Notes under the pieces: generated by a model
Database searches by the model: none
What the model was told of the DNA's origin: nothing
Seen by the model: only the letters and a program-made list of their open reading frames with translations
Translations under genes and position numbers: made by a program
Part shown: positions 1 to 10,600 of the stretch, in pieces
How positions within the stretch are numbered: position 1 is the stretch's first letter
Layout of the letters: each line of letters begins with the position of its first letter
Assembly: GCF_025947305.1 (NCBI RefSeq)
Contig: NZ_CP110009.1
Location: 682,001-746,000, forward strand
DNA length: 64,000 nucleotides
Source of the DNA: Flavobacterium sp. N3904
Lineage (GTDB): Bacteria > Bacteroidota > Bacteroidia > Flavobacteriales > Flavobacteriaceae
Direction of reading: 5' to 3'

Positions 1-282
1 GGAAAAACAGTTCGTGCAATGGACATCCTTTTCCCAGGAATTGGAGAAATCGTAGGAGGTTCACAAAGAGAAGAACGTTTTGATGTTTTGGTCGAAAAAA
101 TGAAAGCCTTAGGAATCGAAGAAGAGGATTTATGGTGGTATTTGGATACCAGACGATTTGGTTCTGCTGTTCACTCCGGTTTCGGACTTGGATTCGAAAG
201 ACTCGTGCTTTTTGTAACCGGAATGACCAACATACGCGACGTAATTCCTTTCCCAAGAACACCAATGAATGCGGAATTTTAA
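1..282 (+). CDS. asnS: Asparaginyl-tRNA synthetase, C-terminal end (partial)
   Basis: This is the 3' end of a class II aminoacyl-tRNA synthetase; the reading frame is open from base 1 and stops at 280-282. The visible 93 residues include the class II motif 3 region ([16 protein letters not shown]), where the conserved arginine contacts ATP. The protein ends in [10 protein letters not shown], the usual AsnRS ending, which separates it from AspRS and LysRS. The enzyme charges tRNA-Asn with asparagine in the cytosol. The start lies outside the window. rpoN follows after an 84-bp repeat-rich gap. The identification rests on the motif and the tail and is firm. Confidence 0.93.
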   Translation, partial: GKTVRAMDILFPGIGEIVGGSQREERFDVLVEKMKALGIEEEDLWWYLDTRRFGSAVHSGFGLGFERLVLFVTGMTNIRDVIPFPRTPMNAEF

Positions 283-366
283 AAATTTGTTTCAGATTTA
301 AAGTTTAAAGTTGTTGATAGTTCTGCAACCTTAAACTTTAAACTTTTAAACTTTTAAACAATAAAA
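283..366. repeat. AT-rich inverted repeat between asnS and rpoN
   Basis: The gap is built from reiterated TTTAAAGTTTAAA-like words. TAAAGTTTAAAG at 299-310 can pair with CTTTAAACTTTT near 336-347, giving an imperfect hairpin. Gaps built the same way from similar words occur at 34810-34890 and 53434-53529. It may be a 3'-end structure or simply low-complexity filler; no function can be assigned. Confidence 0.5.
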
Positions 367-1836
367 ATGCTAAAGCAATTTTTAAATTTAAAAATATCAC
401 AGAAATTATCTCCACAGCAAATTCAGCTGATGAAGTTAATTCAGTTGCCGACGCAAGCATTTGAACAACGATTGTTGGAAGAAATGAATGAGAATCCCGC
501 TTTGGAATCTGGCAAAGAAGAGGATGAAAATTACGATAACGACGAATTTGACAACGAACAATTTGACGATTATGATGATTCTGAAGCAGACAGAATAGAA
601 TCGGAAGATGTTAATATCGACGAATACCTAAGCAACGACGATACTCCAGATTACAAAACACAGGTCAATAACTACAGTGACGATGACGAAGAAAAAGAAA
701 CCCCTTTTGCTGCTACAATTAGTTTTCACCAAGATCTAATCAACCAATTAAACACTTTTATATTAAGCGATGAAGAGCGCGATATCGCTGAATTTTTGGT
801 GGGAAGTATTGATGACATGGGCTACATTCGAAGAAGTATTCCAGACATAGTAGATGATATGGCTTTTACTCAAGGTTTATACACCAATGAAAAACAGGTC
901 GAAAACATACTTCATATCATTCACGAACTGGAACCTACCGGAGTTGGCGCACGCGATTTGCAAGAATGCTTATTACTGCAATTGAAACACAAAACCCCTA
1001 CTGAATCGGTAGATTTGGCCACTGCAATTATCGAAAATCAATTTGATGCTTTTGCCAAAAAACATTACGATAAATTAATACAAAAGCTTGGCATTTCAAA
1101 CGAACAACTTAGAAATGCCGTTCATGAAATAGAACGACTCAACCCAAAACCCGGTGGTTCTTTTACAGGAAACAATAAAATCACAGAGAACGTGGTGCCC
1201 GATTTTACAATTCGAATTATTGATGGTGAATTGGAACTTACTTTAAACGGAAGAAATGCTCCTGCACTGCACGTTTCTAAGGATTATCAGGAAATGATGC
1301 AAACGTATAAAGAATCGAAAGATAAATCGCATTCACAAAAAGATGCAGTACAGTTTATCAAACAAAAACTGGATTCGGCCAAATGGTTTATTGATGCTAT
1401 AAAACAACGCCAAGACACGTTATTTGTAACGATGAATGCCATTATGCATTACCAAAAGGATTATTTGCTTGACGGAGATGAAACCCGGCTAAAGCCCATG
1501 ATCTTAAAAGATATCGCCGATATGATTGGCTTAGACATATCAACAGTTTCAAGAGTTGCCAATAGTAAATATGTCGAAACTCCTTATGGCACAAAACTAA
1601 TTAAGGAATTTTTCTCAGAAGCGATGACAAACGATCAAGGAGAAGAAGTTTCTACACTCGAGATCAAGAAAATCCTTCAAAATATTATTGAAGAAGAAGA
1701 CAAACAAAAACCATTAGCCGACGATCTGTTAGCCGAAATCTTAAAAGAAAAAGGCTATCCTATAGCGCGCAGAACGATTGCAAAATATAGAGAACAACTT
1801 GAAATTCCTGTAGCCAGAATGAGAAAGAAAATATAG
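367..1836 (+). CDS. rpoN: RNA polymerase sigma-54 factor
   Basis: The 489-residue protein is RpoN, which directs core RNA polymerase to -24/-12 promoters that are opened by AAA+ activators. Region I at the N-terminus contains the glutamine-rich SPQQIQLMKLIQLP stretch. An unusually long acidic segment (about residues 50-105, many Asp/Glu/Asn) stands for region II. The core-binding and helix-turn-helix regions follow (IADMIGLDISTVSRVANSKY). The RpoN box ARRTIAKYRE is at about 467-476, close to the C-terminus. Length is typical of the family. It lies between asnS and a PAP2-like membrane protein, all on the plus strand. Confidence 0.95.
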   Translation: MLKQFLNLKISQKLSPQQIQLMKLIQLPTQAFEQRLLEEMNENPALESGKEEDENYDNDEFDNEQFDDYDDSEADRIESEDVNIDEYLSNDDTPDYKTQVNNYSDDDEEKETPFAATISFHQDLINQLNTFILSDEERDIAEFLVGSIDDMGYIRRSIPDIVDDMAFTQGLYTNEKQVENILHIIHELEPTGVGARDLQECLLLQLKHKTPTESVDLATAIIENQFDAFAKKHYDKLIQKLGISNEQLRNAVHEIERLNPKPGGSFTGNNKITENVVPDFTIRIIDGELELTLNGRNAPALHVSKDYQEMMQTYKESKDKSHSQKDAVQFIKQKLDSAKWFIDAIKQRQDTLFVTMNAIMHYQKDYLLDGDETRLKPMILKDIADMIGLDISTVSRVANSKYVETPYGTKLIKEFFSEAMTNDQGEEVSTLEIKKILQNIIEEEDKQKPLADDLLAEILKEKGYPIARRTIAKYREQLEIPVARMRKKI

Positions 1837-1899
1837 TTTTTAAAAAAAATTTAATAAGCTATTCCTTCCCTATAACATACAATATTATTTTTTTAGAAC

Positions 1900-2505
1900 T
1901 TGAAAAAAATTCTCCCTGCTTTCTCTTATATTTTTCATCCCCTTTTTATTCCGGGCATGGCCACTTTTTTATACTTTTTTTTTCATATTTCTGATTTTAA
2001 AATTCAAGAAATATCTTTTGTTTTTTTACAAATAATCATTCTTACCATTCTTATCCCAATAGCACTATTTTTTCTATTACGTACTTCTGGCTTTGTAGAT
2101 TCATTAATGCTTGCCAACGTAGATCAACGCAAAATTCCGTTGGTATTACAATGTTTCCTTATTATTTTAATCGTTCGTAAAAGCATAACCATAAATAACT
2201 ATACTGAGCTTCATTTTTTCTTTTTAGGCGCTTTATTCAGTACATTGATTGCTCTAATATTAGTTTTTGCCAATATAAAGGCCAGTTTACACATGCTAGG
2301 CATTTCGGCTTTGACAGTGTTTGTTTTTGCGTTGAATATACACTTACAGGCCAATAGCATTTATCTGATTCCGTTTTTAATTTTAATGAATGGTTTCGTA
2401 GCCTCTTCCCGATTAGTGATGAATGCACATTCGCCAAAAGAGTTAATCATCGGTTTATTAATTGGCAGCATTCCGCAATTACTTTTTCTGAAGTTATGGT
2501 TATAA
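1900..2505 (+). CDS. PAP2-like integral membrane protein
   Basis: A 201-residue hydrophobic protein with about six predicted membrane segments. The start is a TTG codon at 1900; no ATG lies near it and the frame begins with a plausible MKK-hydrophobic N-terminus. The C-terminal ASSRLVMNAHSPKELIIG resembles the last motif of PAP2 phosphatases (SR...H....D), with Glu in place of Asp. SLHMLG may match the PSGH motif poorly. It may therefore be a degenerate PAP2-fold protein rather than an active lipid phosphatase. Its 3' end overlaps the convergent barrel gene by 6 bp. It is probably co-transcribed with rpoN. Confidence 0.6.
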   Translation: MKKILPAFSYIFHPLFIPGMATFLYFFFHISDFKIQEISFVFLQIIILTILIPIALFFLLRTSGFVDSLMLANVDQRKIPLVLQCFLIILIVRKSITINNYTELHFFFLGALFSTLIALILVFANIKASLHMLGISALTVFVFALNIHLQANSIYLIPFLILMNGFVASSRLVMNAHSPKELIIGLLIGSIPQLLFLKLWL

Positions 2506-3207
2506 TATATAGAAAATCACTCCCATTTTTAAAGTATTGAGCTGTATTGATTCATTATTTATTTTTGCAGAAGAATTAAACAGAGAATTGAAACCGTAAT
2601 AAAGGTATAAGTTAAAGGAACTATATCCCGCAGAAATATAAGCTCCGTAAAGAAAGTTATTAAAATCATTATTTTTTCTGATAACTACATTGGTCAAATC
2701 ATCAATATAGACCGATTTGTCAAGCAGCAAATAACTAAATTTAACACCACCGTAAATTCTCCAAAATTCATAAATTTCTGGGGTTGATGTTCTCCATCTA
2801 AATTCTATTGGAACTTCAACCAACAACTGCTCAAATTTATTTTTGTTGTAATTCACACCAGACGGAATCACAGTGTAAATAGCATTTTGATTTGTGCCTG
2901 TAATCGCTAAATTTTGATTGTAATTATTATAGGAAAATCCAATTCCTGGAGCTATTGCAACAGTTCTACTTTTATTTACAGGCATATCTCTAAGGAAACC
3001 CAATGAAAATCCAAATGATATTTTGTCTTGAGAAACTCCTGACGGTTTTTTTATTAATGAATTATAATTCAAACCAAAATAAAACTGATCTTCTCTATAA
3101 AGAGAATCAATTTTTATATGTAAGGTATCTATTGAAAACTTATTTTCTTGAGAAAACCCTCTGAAAAATGATAAAAAAAGAAAACAACCAAGAAAAAATC
3201 GCTTCAT
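2500..3207 (-). CDS. PorT-family-like outer membrane beta-barrel protein
   Basis: This 235-residue protein begins with a signal peptide (MKRFFLGCFLFLSFFRGFSQ) followed by alternating hydrophobic/polar strands and ends in an aromatic-rich strand (LKMGVIFYIL), as expected for an outer membrane barrel. Length and layout (FYFGLNYNSL, FSLGFLRDMPVN, VEVPIEFRWR, IYGGVKFSYLL) match PorT-like proteins, whose founding member is needed for type IX secretion. The canonical PorT gene is usually found elsewhere, so this may be a paralogue. The family call is moderate and the role in secretion is inference. Confidence 0.6.
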   Translation of the reverse strand: MKRFFLGCFLFLSFFRGFSQENKFSIDTLHIKIDSLYREDQFYFGLNYNSLIKKPSGVSQDKISFGFSLGFLRDMPVNKSRTVAIAPGIGFSYNNYNQNLAITGTNQNAIYTVIPSGVNYNKNKFEQLLVEVPIEFRWRTSTPEIYEFWRIYGGVKFSYLLLDKSVYIDDLTNVVIRKNNDFNNFLYGAYISAGYSSFNLYLYYGFNSLFNSSAKINNESIQLNTLKMGVIFYIL

Positions 3208-3385
3208 TATTTTGTGTGTTAAATTGAATGCAAGAGCATTTAAACCATTTTAAGAACTATTGCTTCTGAATTACTGTTACAAATATAAGATTTTGAGAGT
3301 CTGATCGTTCATTTTAGAAATAAATTAAACGCTCAATCCAAAATAACTCATCCAAAATGATTTAAAATATTGAGGAAAAATTTCA

Positions 3386-3425
3386 AAAAAAAACAGACTG
3401 CCTAAAATATAGACAGCCTGTTTTT
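3386..3425 (-). terminator. Rho-independent terminator of the PorV-like gene
   Basis: Read on the minus strand, CAGGCTGTC pairs with GGCAGTCTG across a short AT loop with one G.U pair. A-rich sequence lies before the hairpin and a run of about nine T after it. It sits about 50 bp downstream of the stop of the PorV-like gene. Confidence 0.75.
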
Positions 3426-3477
3426 ATGGGATTTTGGTTTATTCTATGTTTTCAAATAAAGAAGAATAGCATTTATT

Positions 3478-4533
3478 TTAGTTAACTATCTTTTCCTCTT
3501 CTTTAACATTACTAGCGGGGCTATCTCCTATGTTAAAAGATAGAGAAAATCGTAACATGTTATCTTCTGACGATGCCTGTTTAGATGTGGAATTAAGATA
3601 GGACAAATCGAATTTAACCGTCTTATATTTGAATCCAGCTCCAACAGTAAAAAAATTGTGATTTCCACTTCCATTATTGTCATTGTAAAATCCAGTTCTT
3701 AATGCGAAAAATTGTTGGTATACATATTCAAGTCCTAGTCCACCAGTTATTGAATTTGAATCATCAGCAAATAATTTATTGAATTCTATGGAAGTTCCCA
3801 ACGTATTATCCTGGTCAAGAATAAAATCAAAACCTCCACCCAGTTTCAAATTGGTTGGCAAAGCACTTTCAGATCCAGAATTTACATCGTAATTCAACTT
3901 TGGTCCAAGGTTTGAAAGATTAAACCCTCCGCGCCAAATACCCTGAAAATTTTTAAAGGAGATTTCTTTAGACTGGTAATATCCGGCAATATCAACGGCA
4001 AATGTACTGGCGACGCTGCCAGTGGCATCCACTTCCTGAATTTTTAAATCGGAACGAATGTATCTTCCGGTAACGGACATCGAAAAAGTCTCACTTAATT
4101 TTAACGAATAAGATCCGTCAAAAGCCAATTCATTTGGGGTTACCGCTTGTCCTTGATCACTTTCATTTTGTTTAAATACGGTTTCGCCCAACCCAAAATA
4201 TCTTAAACTGAGTGCATAGGTACTCCTTTCATTAATCTTATTAAAATAATTTAAATTCAACAAAGCAATATCATTTGACATAGAAGATAAATAGGGTGTG
4301 TAGCTTAAACCTATACCTAATTTATTTTCGGAAAAAGGATACTTCGCTGGATTCCATTGTTGTGAAAATACATCTGGTGCAGTTGCTACTCCTAGATTTC
4401 CCATACCAGAAGCTCTTGCATCTGCCGAGATCAGCAAAAAAGGCACTCCGGTGACGCTTCCCCCATTTTGTTCTTGTGCGAATAAATTTCCGACTCCAAA
4501 GAGTAGTAAAAATAAAAGAATTATTTTTTTCAT
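3478..4533 (-). CDS. PorV/PorQ-family outer membrane protein (T9SS shuttle type)
   Basis: The 351-residue protein has a signal peptide (residues 1-20, ending LFAQ) and a barrel of the FadL/PorV type. The N-terminal pattern VPFLLISADARASGMGNLGVATAPD is the PorV hallmark; QQWNPAKYPF follows it. In known T9SS, PorV binds the C-terminal signal of substrates and carries them from the translocon to the attachment complex. Genes of the main PorV usually sit next to porU. This one instead follows a giant T9SS substrate on the same strand after 137 bp, suggesting a dedicated or auxiliary shuttle for that substrate. A terminator follows. The family call is firm; the dedicated role is inference. Confidence 0.85.
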   Translation of the reverse strand: MKKIILLFLLLFGVGNLFAQEQNGGSVTGVPFLLISADARASGMGNLGVATAPDVFSQQWNPAKYPFSENKLGIGLSYTPYLSSMSNDIALLNLNYFNKINERSTYALSLRYFGLGETVFKQNESDQGQAVTPNELAFDGSYSLKLSETFSMSVTGRYIRSDLKIQEVDATGSVASTFAVDIAGYYQSKEISFKNFQGIWRGGFNLSNLGPKLNYDVNSGSESALPTNLKLGGGFDFILDQDNTLGTSIEFNKLFADDSNSITGGLGLEYVYQQFFALRTGFYNDNNGSGNHNFFTVGAGFKYKTVKFDLSYLNSTSKQASSEDNMLRFSLSFNIGDSPASNVKEEEKIVN

Positions 4534-4670
4534 GTGTATACGTTAATTGTTTTTTGTTTAAAATTATAGTATGTGATGCGATACACTATTTATTGTTTGG
4601 AAATCAAATAAAACTCTTCTAAAACATTAAATCTTGTATCGCTACACATTTACTTACATCCTTTCATTAT

Positions 4671-7600
4671 TTATTCCTTTGCTCTTTTAATAAACTTGGT
4701 CACTGAGGAGGTTCCTTCTTTTCCACTTACATGTAGAAAATAAACTCCTATAGGCAAGTTGCTTAGGTCTAACTCACTATACCCCTTAAATTGCACATCT
4801 TCAATCTTATTTTTATAAACAGTTGCACCGTTAAGAGCCACAACTTCAACAACAACATCTCCAGCCCAACGGTCTTCCCACTTGATATTTAGTGTGTTTA
4901 CAACAGGATTAGGAAATATATTGAGTGCCGTAATTTCTGCCTTATTCACAACAACCTTAATTTGTTGTTCTGTGCTCAAGCCATGAATATCTGTAGCAGT
5001 CAAGGTTAATATTGTTTCACCTGCAGCATGAGTTTCAATTACATATTGACCAAGTTCTTGCCCTGTTGTAACAGATACAATATCTGAATTTGCTACTGAA
5101 GCAGTGAAGGTCATTTGATCGGCATCTGGATCTGAAAAATAATCTTCAAATTTACGTACATCAAAATACTTCAATTTAGAATAAATTAATTCTTCTGACA
5201 TAATAACAACTGGTGCTCTATTGGTTTTTACTACTTCAACTTTAACTGTCATTTCGCTTGAGGCACCAAGTGCATCAACAGCAGTATAAGTCAATGTGTA
5301 AGTTCCAGCTGTCTCATAACCTGGAGCCAATTTTATTGAAATTTCCTGGCCAACCAATGCAAATGTTGCCCATGTTGGAGCGTTAGCAACAGTAACCGTA
5401 ACAGCATTGCCTTCCTTATCAATTAGTCCTACTTTTACAGTTACTTCAGAAGCTTCATTAACAACAACTGTATCTTCAGGTATTTTAGAAAAAACCGGAG
5501 CTTCATTAATATGTAATTTAACAGGGATTTTACCTACTGTATTAACAGGATCATTTGTTCTTATGTTCAAAACAGCATGTTGATCTCCACGAACTCCATT
5601 TGCAGCAGTAAAGTCCAGTTGCACTTTTTTGGTTTCACCTGAAGCAATATTTCCATTAGAAAGACCATTCATTGAAACCCAAGCATTAGAAAGATAATTC
5701 TCTTCTCCAGCTCTTACCATCCAACCATTACCAGGATATAATTCTGGATCCTGCAAATCAAACCAGTCACCCCCACTCTCGACCATATACCTTCCAGGTG
5801 TGTCAGTGATACCCGCAACAGCTCCTTGTACAAAAGGCAATTCATAAGGGTAAGTAATAACGATATAAAAATCTTCATTTGGATAAAGGCCTTTAGGTTC
5901 CTTTATAGGCAATGTTACCCATGCCCCAGCTTTATCGCCGACATAATTATAATCAACATATCCTTGATCTATTATCGATGCATCAGCAACAGAAGAACCC
6001 CCTGCACGTATTTCGTAAGCAATAGTTCCTGACGGTTTTGCATTACCATACATGTATGTTTGAAAATGTGACAAAGTAAAACCATCTTTCCCAGCATTAA
6101 ATCGTGTTGAGTTTGTGAAAGGTTCACCACCATCATAACCAAAATGGCCGTCAGCAGCAGTCTTATCTTCGTAAGCCAATACTCGGTTAAAAGTAGGATC
6201 AGAGTATGCACTAATTCCTCCTTTTGGTGCTGGGGCTGATTTTAATAATTGATTAATTTTGTCAGTTTTTGCAACTTTTACAATTGATTGTTTACTAGAG
6301 CTAGATATAGATTTTCTCAAATAATCAATACTCAATTCATATTTCAAAGTACCTCCATCACTATTACCAAAAACAGCATATTGTGTATCAGTATCAGTCA
6401 AATAATTAACAACACTGTTTACTTCGGTAGTTTCAATAGCTAAAACAGGTGGTAATGTGACTTCAGCCTTTAAAGGAATCATCATTTTTGCCACTGTAGC
6501 ATTGCTTTCAACAACAATGTTATCACTAAATGAACCAGCAACAGTTGGAGAATATGTAATTCTGAATTTGGCATTTTCACCCGGTAATGTAGATGGGTAA
6601 TTACCCCCAAAATCATTTATACTTACCCAGCTCCAGTAATCTCCATAAAACCAGTCTTGGAATAATGTATATCTTTCAATAGTATATTCTTTAGCACCAC
6701 TTTCTATAGACATATTTGACAATTGAAGTATGTCACTGCCTGAATTTTGAATTTCAAATTCTTTAGTATAGCTTGCAGTAGAACTAACCATTATTTCACC
6801 ATAATTTATTTCTGCAACATTTGAAGCAATAACTGGCGCTCCATTTACAGTTAAATGTATTGGTTTCTCAAGAAATTCCTGATTTGGAACATTGGTACGT
6901 AATTTTAATTTACCGTCATATTCTCCTTTATATATATTGCTTGCATCAATATCTATTTGAGCACTTAATGTAGTGCCCGCAGGAATTACCAGTTTTTTTG
7001 CTGGATTAATCACATAAGCTAAACCTGTTCCGTGGTTTACATTTGCATGATTAGACATTAAAACAAAATCAGATCGATCTCCATTTTGGAGCCCAATGCT
7101 TGTTAGATTGGTCGTTAAATCTAAACTTCCGTTAACTTTATATTGAAATTTCATGGTTCCATTCTTATAAAATATAACTTGTGCAGAAGTTGGATCTCCC
7201 ATTCCTCCAAAGAAATTCACAAAATATTCCCATGAGATAATAACCTTATCATCATCACTATAATAGAAAACACCCACTTCATCTTTCGGATAAGTCGTTG
7301 TGTCAAAGGCAGCAAACGACCAATAGGGAGCAATTAGTGTTTTAAACCTATCGTCCGGTATAGTTCCATTCATCACAGCCGACTCTTCTGGCTGATCAAA
7401 AGTCAATAATCCAGTAGTACCTATATGTAAATCTGTATATTCTTTACCATAAAAATTTAATGCCCACGGTAACGTTATTTTTTTCCAATATTGAGTATTA
7501 TCACCAAGATCATCCGCTAAAGGTAGTTGTGTTCCAGTTTTACGGATATCAACCCATTGATAGTTTGTTCCATCATTATACGTATCATAACTATACGTGA

Positions 7601-10600
7601 AATTTGGAATTGCTTCCGCAGTGCTTACGGGTACAGACATTGTCAACCAATCGGTACCAGTTGCAACCACTTCAAGGTCTGCTTTGCCATTATTTTCGAT
7701 AAGTAAAGGATATTTAGCCGTCTCGCCGTGTTTTAAAACCTCAGTTATCAAATCTAAGTTGGTTACTGATATGGCCGGTGCATCCATTACTTTTCCTGAA
7801 AGTGTAAGTAGATATTTTACTCCTTCACTATCCGTAATTCGCAATGCATCTGTAAAATCAGCAACAACATCAGTTGGCATAATAACTTCATACACCTTAC
7901 CAAGACCCGGGGCAATAGTTGCGTTTGTTTCTCCTATTATTTGAAAACTACTATTATCTAAAGCATAACCCGTTAATGTTATTGGTGCAGTACCATTATT
8001 TTTAAGGCTGAATTTTCTGGAAGCTACAGCTCCTTGGAATACATCGCCAAAATTAATATCGGTATGAGACATGACAAGTCCTGCTTTACCTCCATTGGTA
8101 ATATTAATTTGTACCAATGGATTTATTTGGGTATTTAATGGGTCAGTAGATATAACATTTAAATACCTGTTGATCATACCTTCGTGCAACGAAGCTGTTT
8201 CCATTACCACATCCATCTTGGCAGATTCACCAGGCAATAAAATTCCCCCTGCATTGCTGATAGAAGTAATCATATCCGGACCAGGATAGTCAAATCCTAA
8301 AGCCAATCCAGAATATATTTTTGCTACTTTAGACCAATTATTTACTAAAATTCCATCGGTTTGCTCAAAATCTTCTATAAGGATGTTAAGATAAGCCACA
8401 TCCTGCTCCGAAAATGTAATCTTGTCATAGTAAAAACGAATATTTCCATCTGCATACAATACCATTTGTGCTGTAAGCGTACCAGCATATCCATCAGTTA
8501 CATTCGTAAATTGAACAATAACTTTATCGGCTTCAACTTTATAATAAATAGCACCTCCGGCGCTCAATTCAACATATGTCCCCAATGGAGAAATATATCC
8601 TTTTGGAGAATAAGGGGCTCCATCCAGACTTGGCATATTAACTGGGCTTGCCGTGTCGTCAAATGTCGTAAACCCTTTGTAACTAATATATAGCGTCTGC
8701 ATTTTCTTTGCATAGTAAGGGAAATCAAATCCCATTTCAACAGGATAATACCTGTTACCATCTGCTTTAAAATAACTTGTAATATCTTTTCCTGTACTAG
8801 AAATATCTTGATATTGATATGCTAAAGGAGCAGTTTCCGATACGTAACTGGTGCGGTATTTATATCCGTATTTGTGATATTCTCCTTCCCAGCTATCACT
8901 GATACCAGATTGATCATACTTTGGAATAAAATATTTCAGCGCAGCCTGACCTTTGTTCTCCACAGTTACCGAAGCCGTAACGTGATCTCCCAAGGTAACA
9001 TTGTCAATCAATTGGGTCATTGGGTCAACCACTATTTTTGCAGGTTCAGAACTTACTCCAAATAAAATGACTTTTAAGGTTTTAGAACTGCTAGTTGATG
9101 TTAATGCCAATACTCCATTATCGTTTCCTAATGCATTCGGCGTATATTTTACTTTTAGAAGTATTTCACTATCGGCAGAAAGTTGATACGGAGAACTACC
9201 AACAAGTTCGAAATTTGGATTAGAGATATTTAGTGATACATCATTGAAGTTACCCAACCCCGTATTCTTTACTACAAACTCCATTTCTTTGGTAGTACCT
9301 TTAAAAACACTTGCAAAATTTAGCGTTTCAATAGATTTAAGAACAGGTTGTTGACCAGTTACATTTACAGTAACAGGAACTTTAAATTCCGTATTACTTG
9401 CATCATTTGATTTAAAAATCGCATTTGCATAATAAGTACCATTTATTAAAGTAGATCCATCAGCCGAGAGTTTTGTGTTTTCAGTTGCATTACCGTTCAC
9501 CTCACCATTCTTAGGGTCTAATGTCAAATATTCTCCTAAGTATTTGTTTTGGCTGCTTGCGATATTGAACCATGCAAAATCTTTGCTGTCAAGAGCTACT
9601 CCAAGTGGACCCCAAGATTGTCCTAAGTCAAAAGATATGAAGCAATTATCAGATCCTTCCGGAGTATTCTCAAAACCAATACTTAATGGGTAAAGATTTC
9701 CTGCAGGCACATGCAACACCACCCAAAAAGTTTCCCCATTTTCAAAATACAATTGCTCATCTAAATTAATGTATGTAAATTGTTCACCAGCACTATAAGG
9801 AGTATAGTTTTGTGCGTAAATCAGATTTTCTTTACTGAGTTGTGTTCCTTTATAAATTTCAACAACAACCGGACCTAATTCTGGATTTACATTCAAATAG
9901 GTTTGAATTTGTGTCAGATTGAAGCCCTCCTCTTCGCTAACAACATATTTTGTAGCTGCCGAATTTGGAAGTTTGATATCGGTATCTCCGATGATGTCGG
10001 TAGGGCCATCACAATAACTCTTATCTTGCGGAGTAAACTGGAATGTGCCCACTTCTTTACTTGAAGAAGCTGATGATACTCTAGCCTTTACTTTACGTAC
10101 ATTTCCCAAAGAGGCTACTTTTGTAGTTTTTGCAATTGGGTAGTTTATTTTTTTTGCAGCAAACGATGAAATAGAAGTTTGTTTATGACGCGTCAAAAAT
10201 TCCCATTTCAATACACCTTCTGCATTATTCAATATTGTAAGATCATGCGATCCTTTAAAAGAAGTACTCGCATCTACATCAATCACAATGTCTTTGCTGT
10301 TGTCATCTACATTTATTTTTGGTCCTGCATTGGTTGTAGCTTGTATACTATTTGATAATTCGGACAGGTTATTCCACCTGTCTCCCGAAATTACTGCAAA
10401 ATAATAAGAGGTAAGTCCCAACAATCCGTTTACTGAATGTGTCACAGTTGTTCCGGCCAAAGCTGAACTTCTAATGATATCATATTTTGTCCCCGAAAGG
10501 TTACTTTTAGTTATCGGTGTAGTAGAATAGTAAATACGAAAATCAACAGGTTGTGAATCATCTGTATCGATTGGAACAGTCCAAGATAAATTCGCAAATT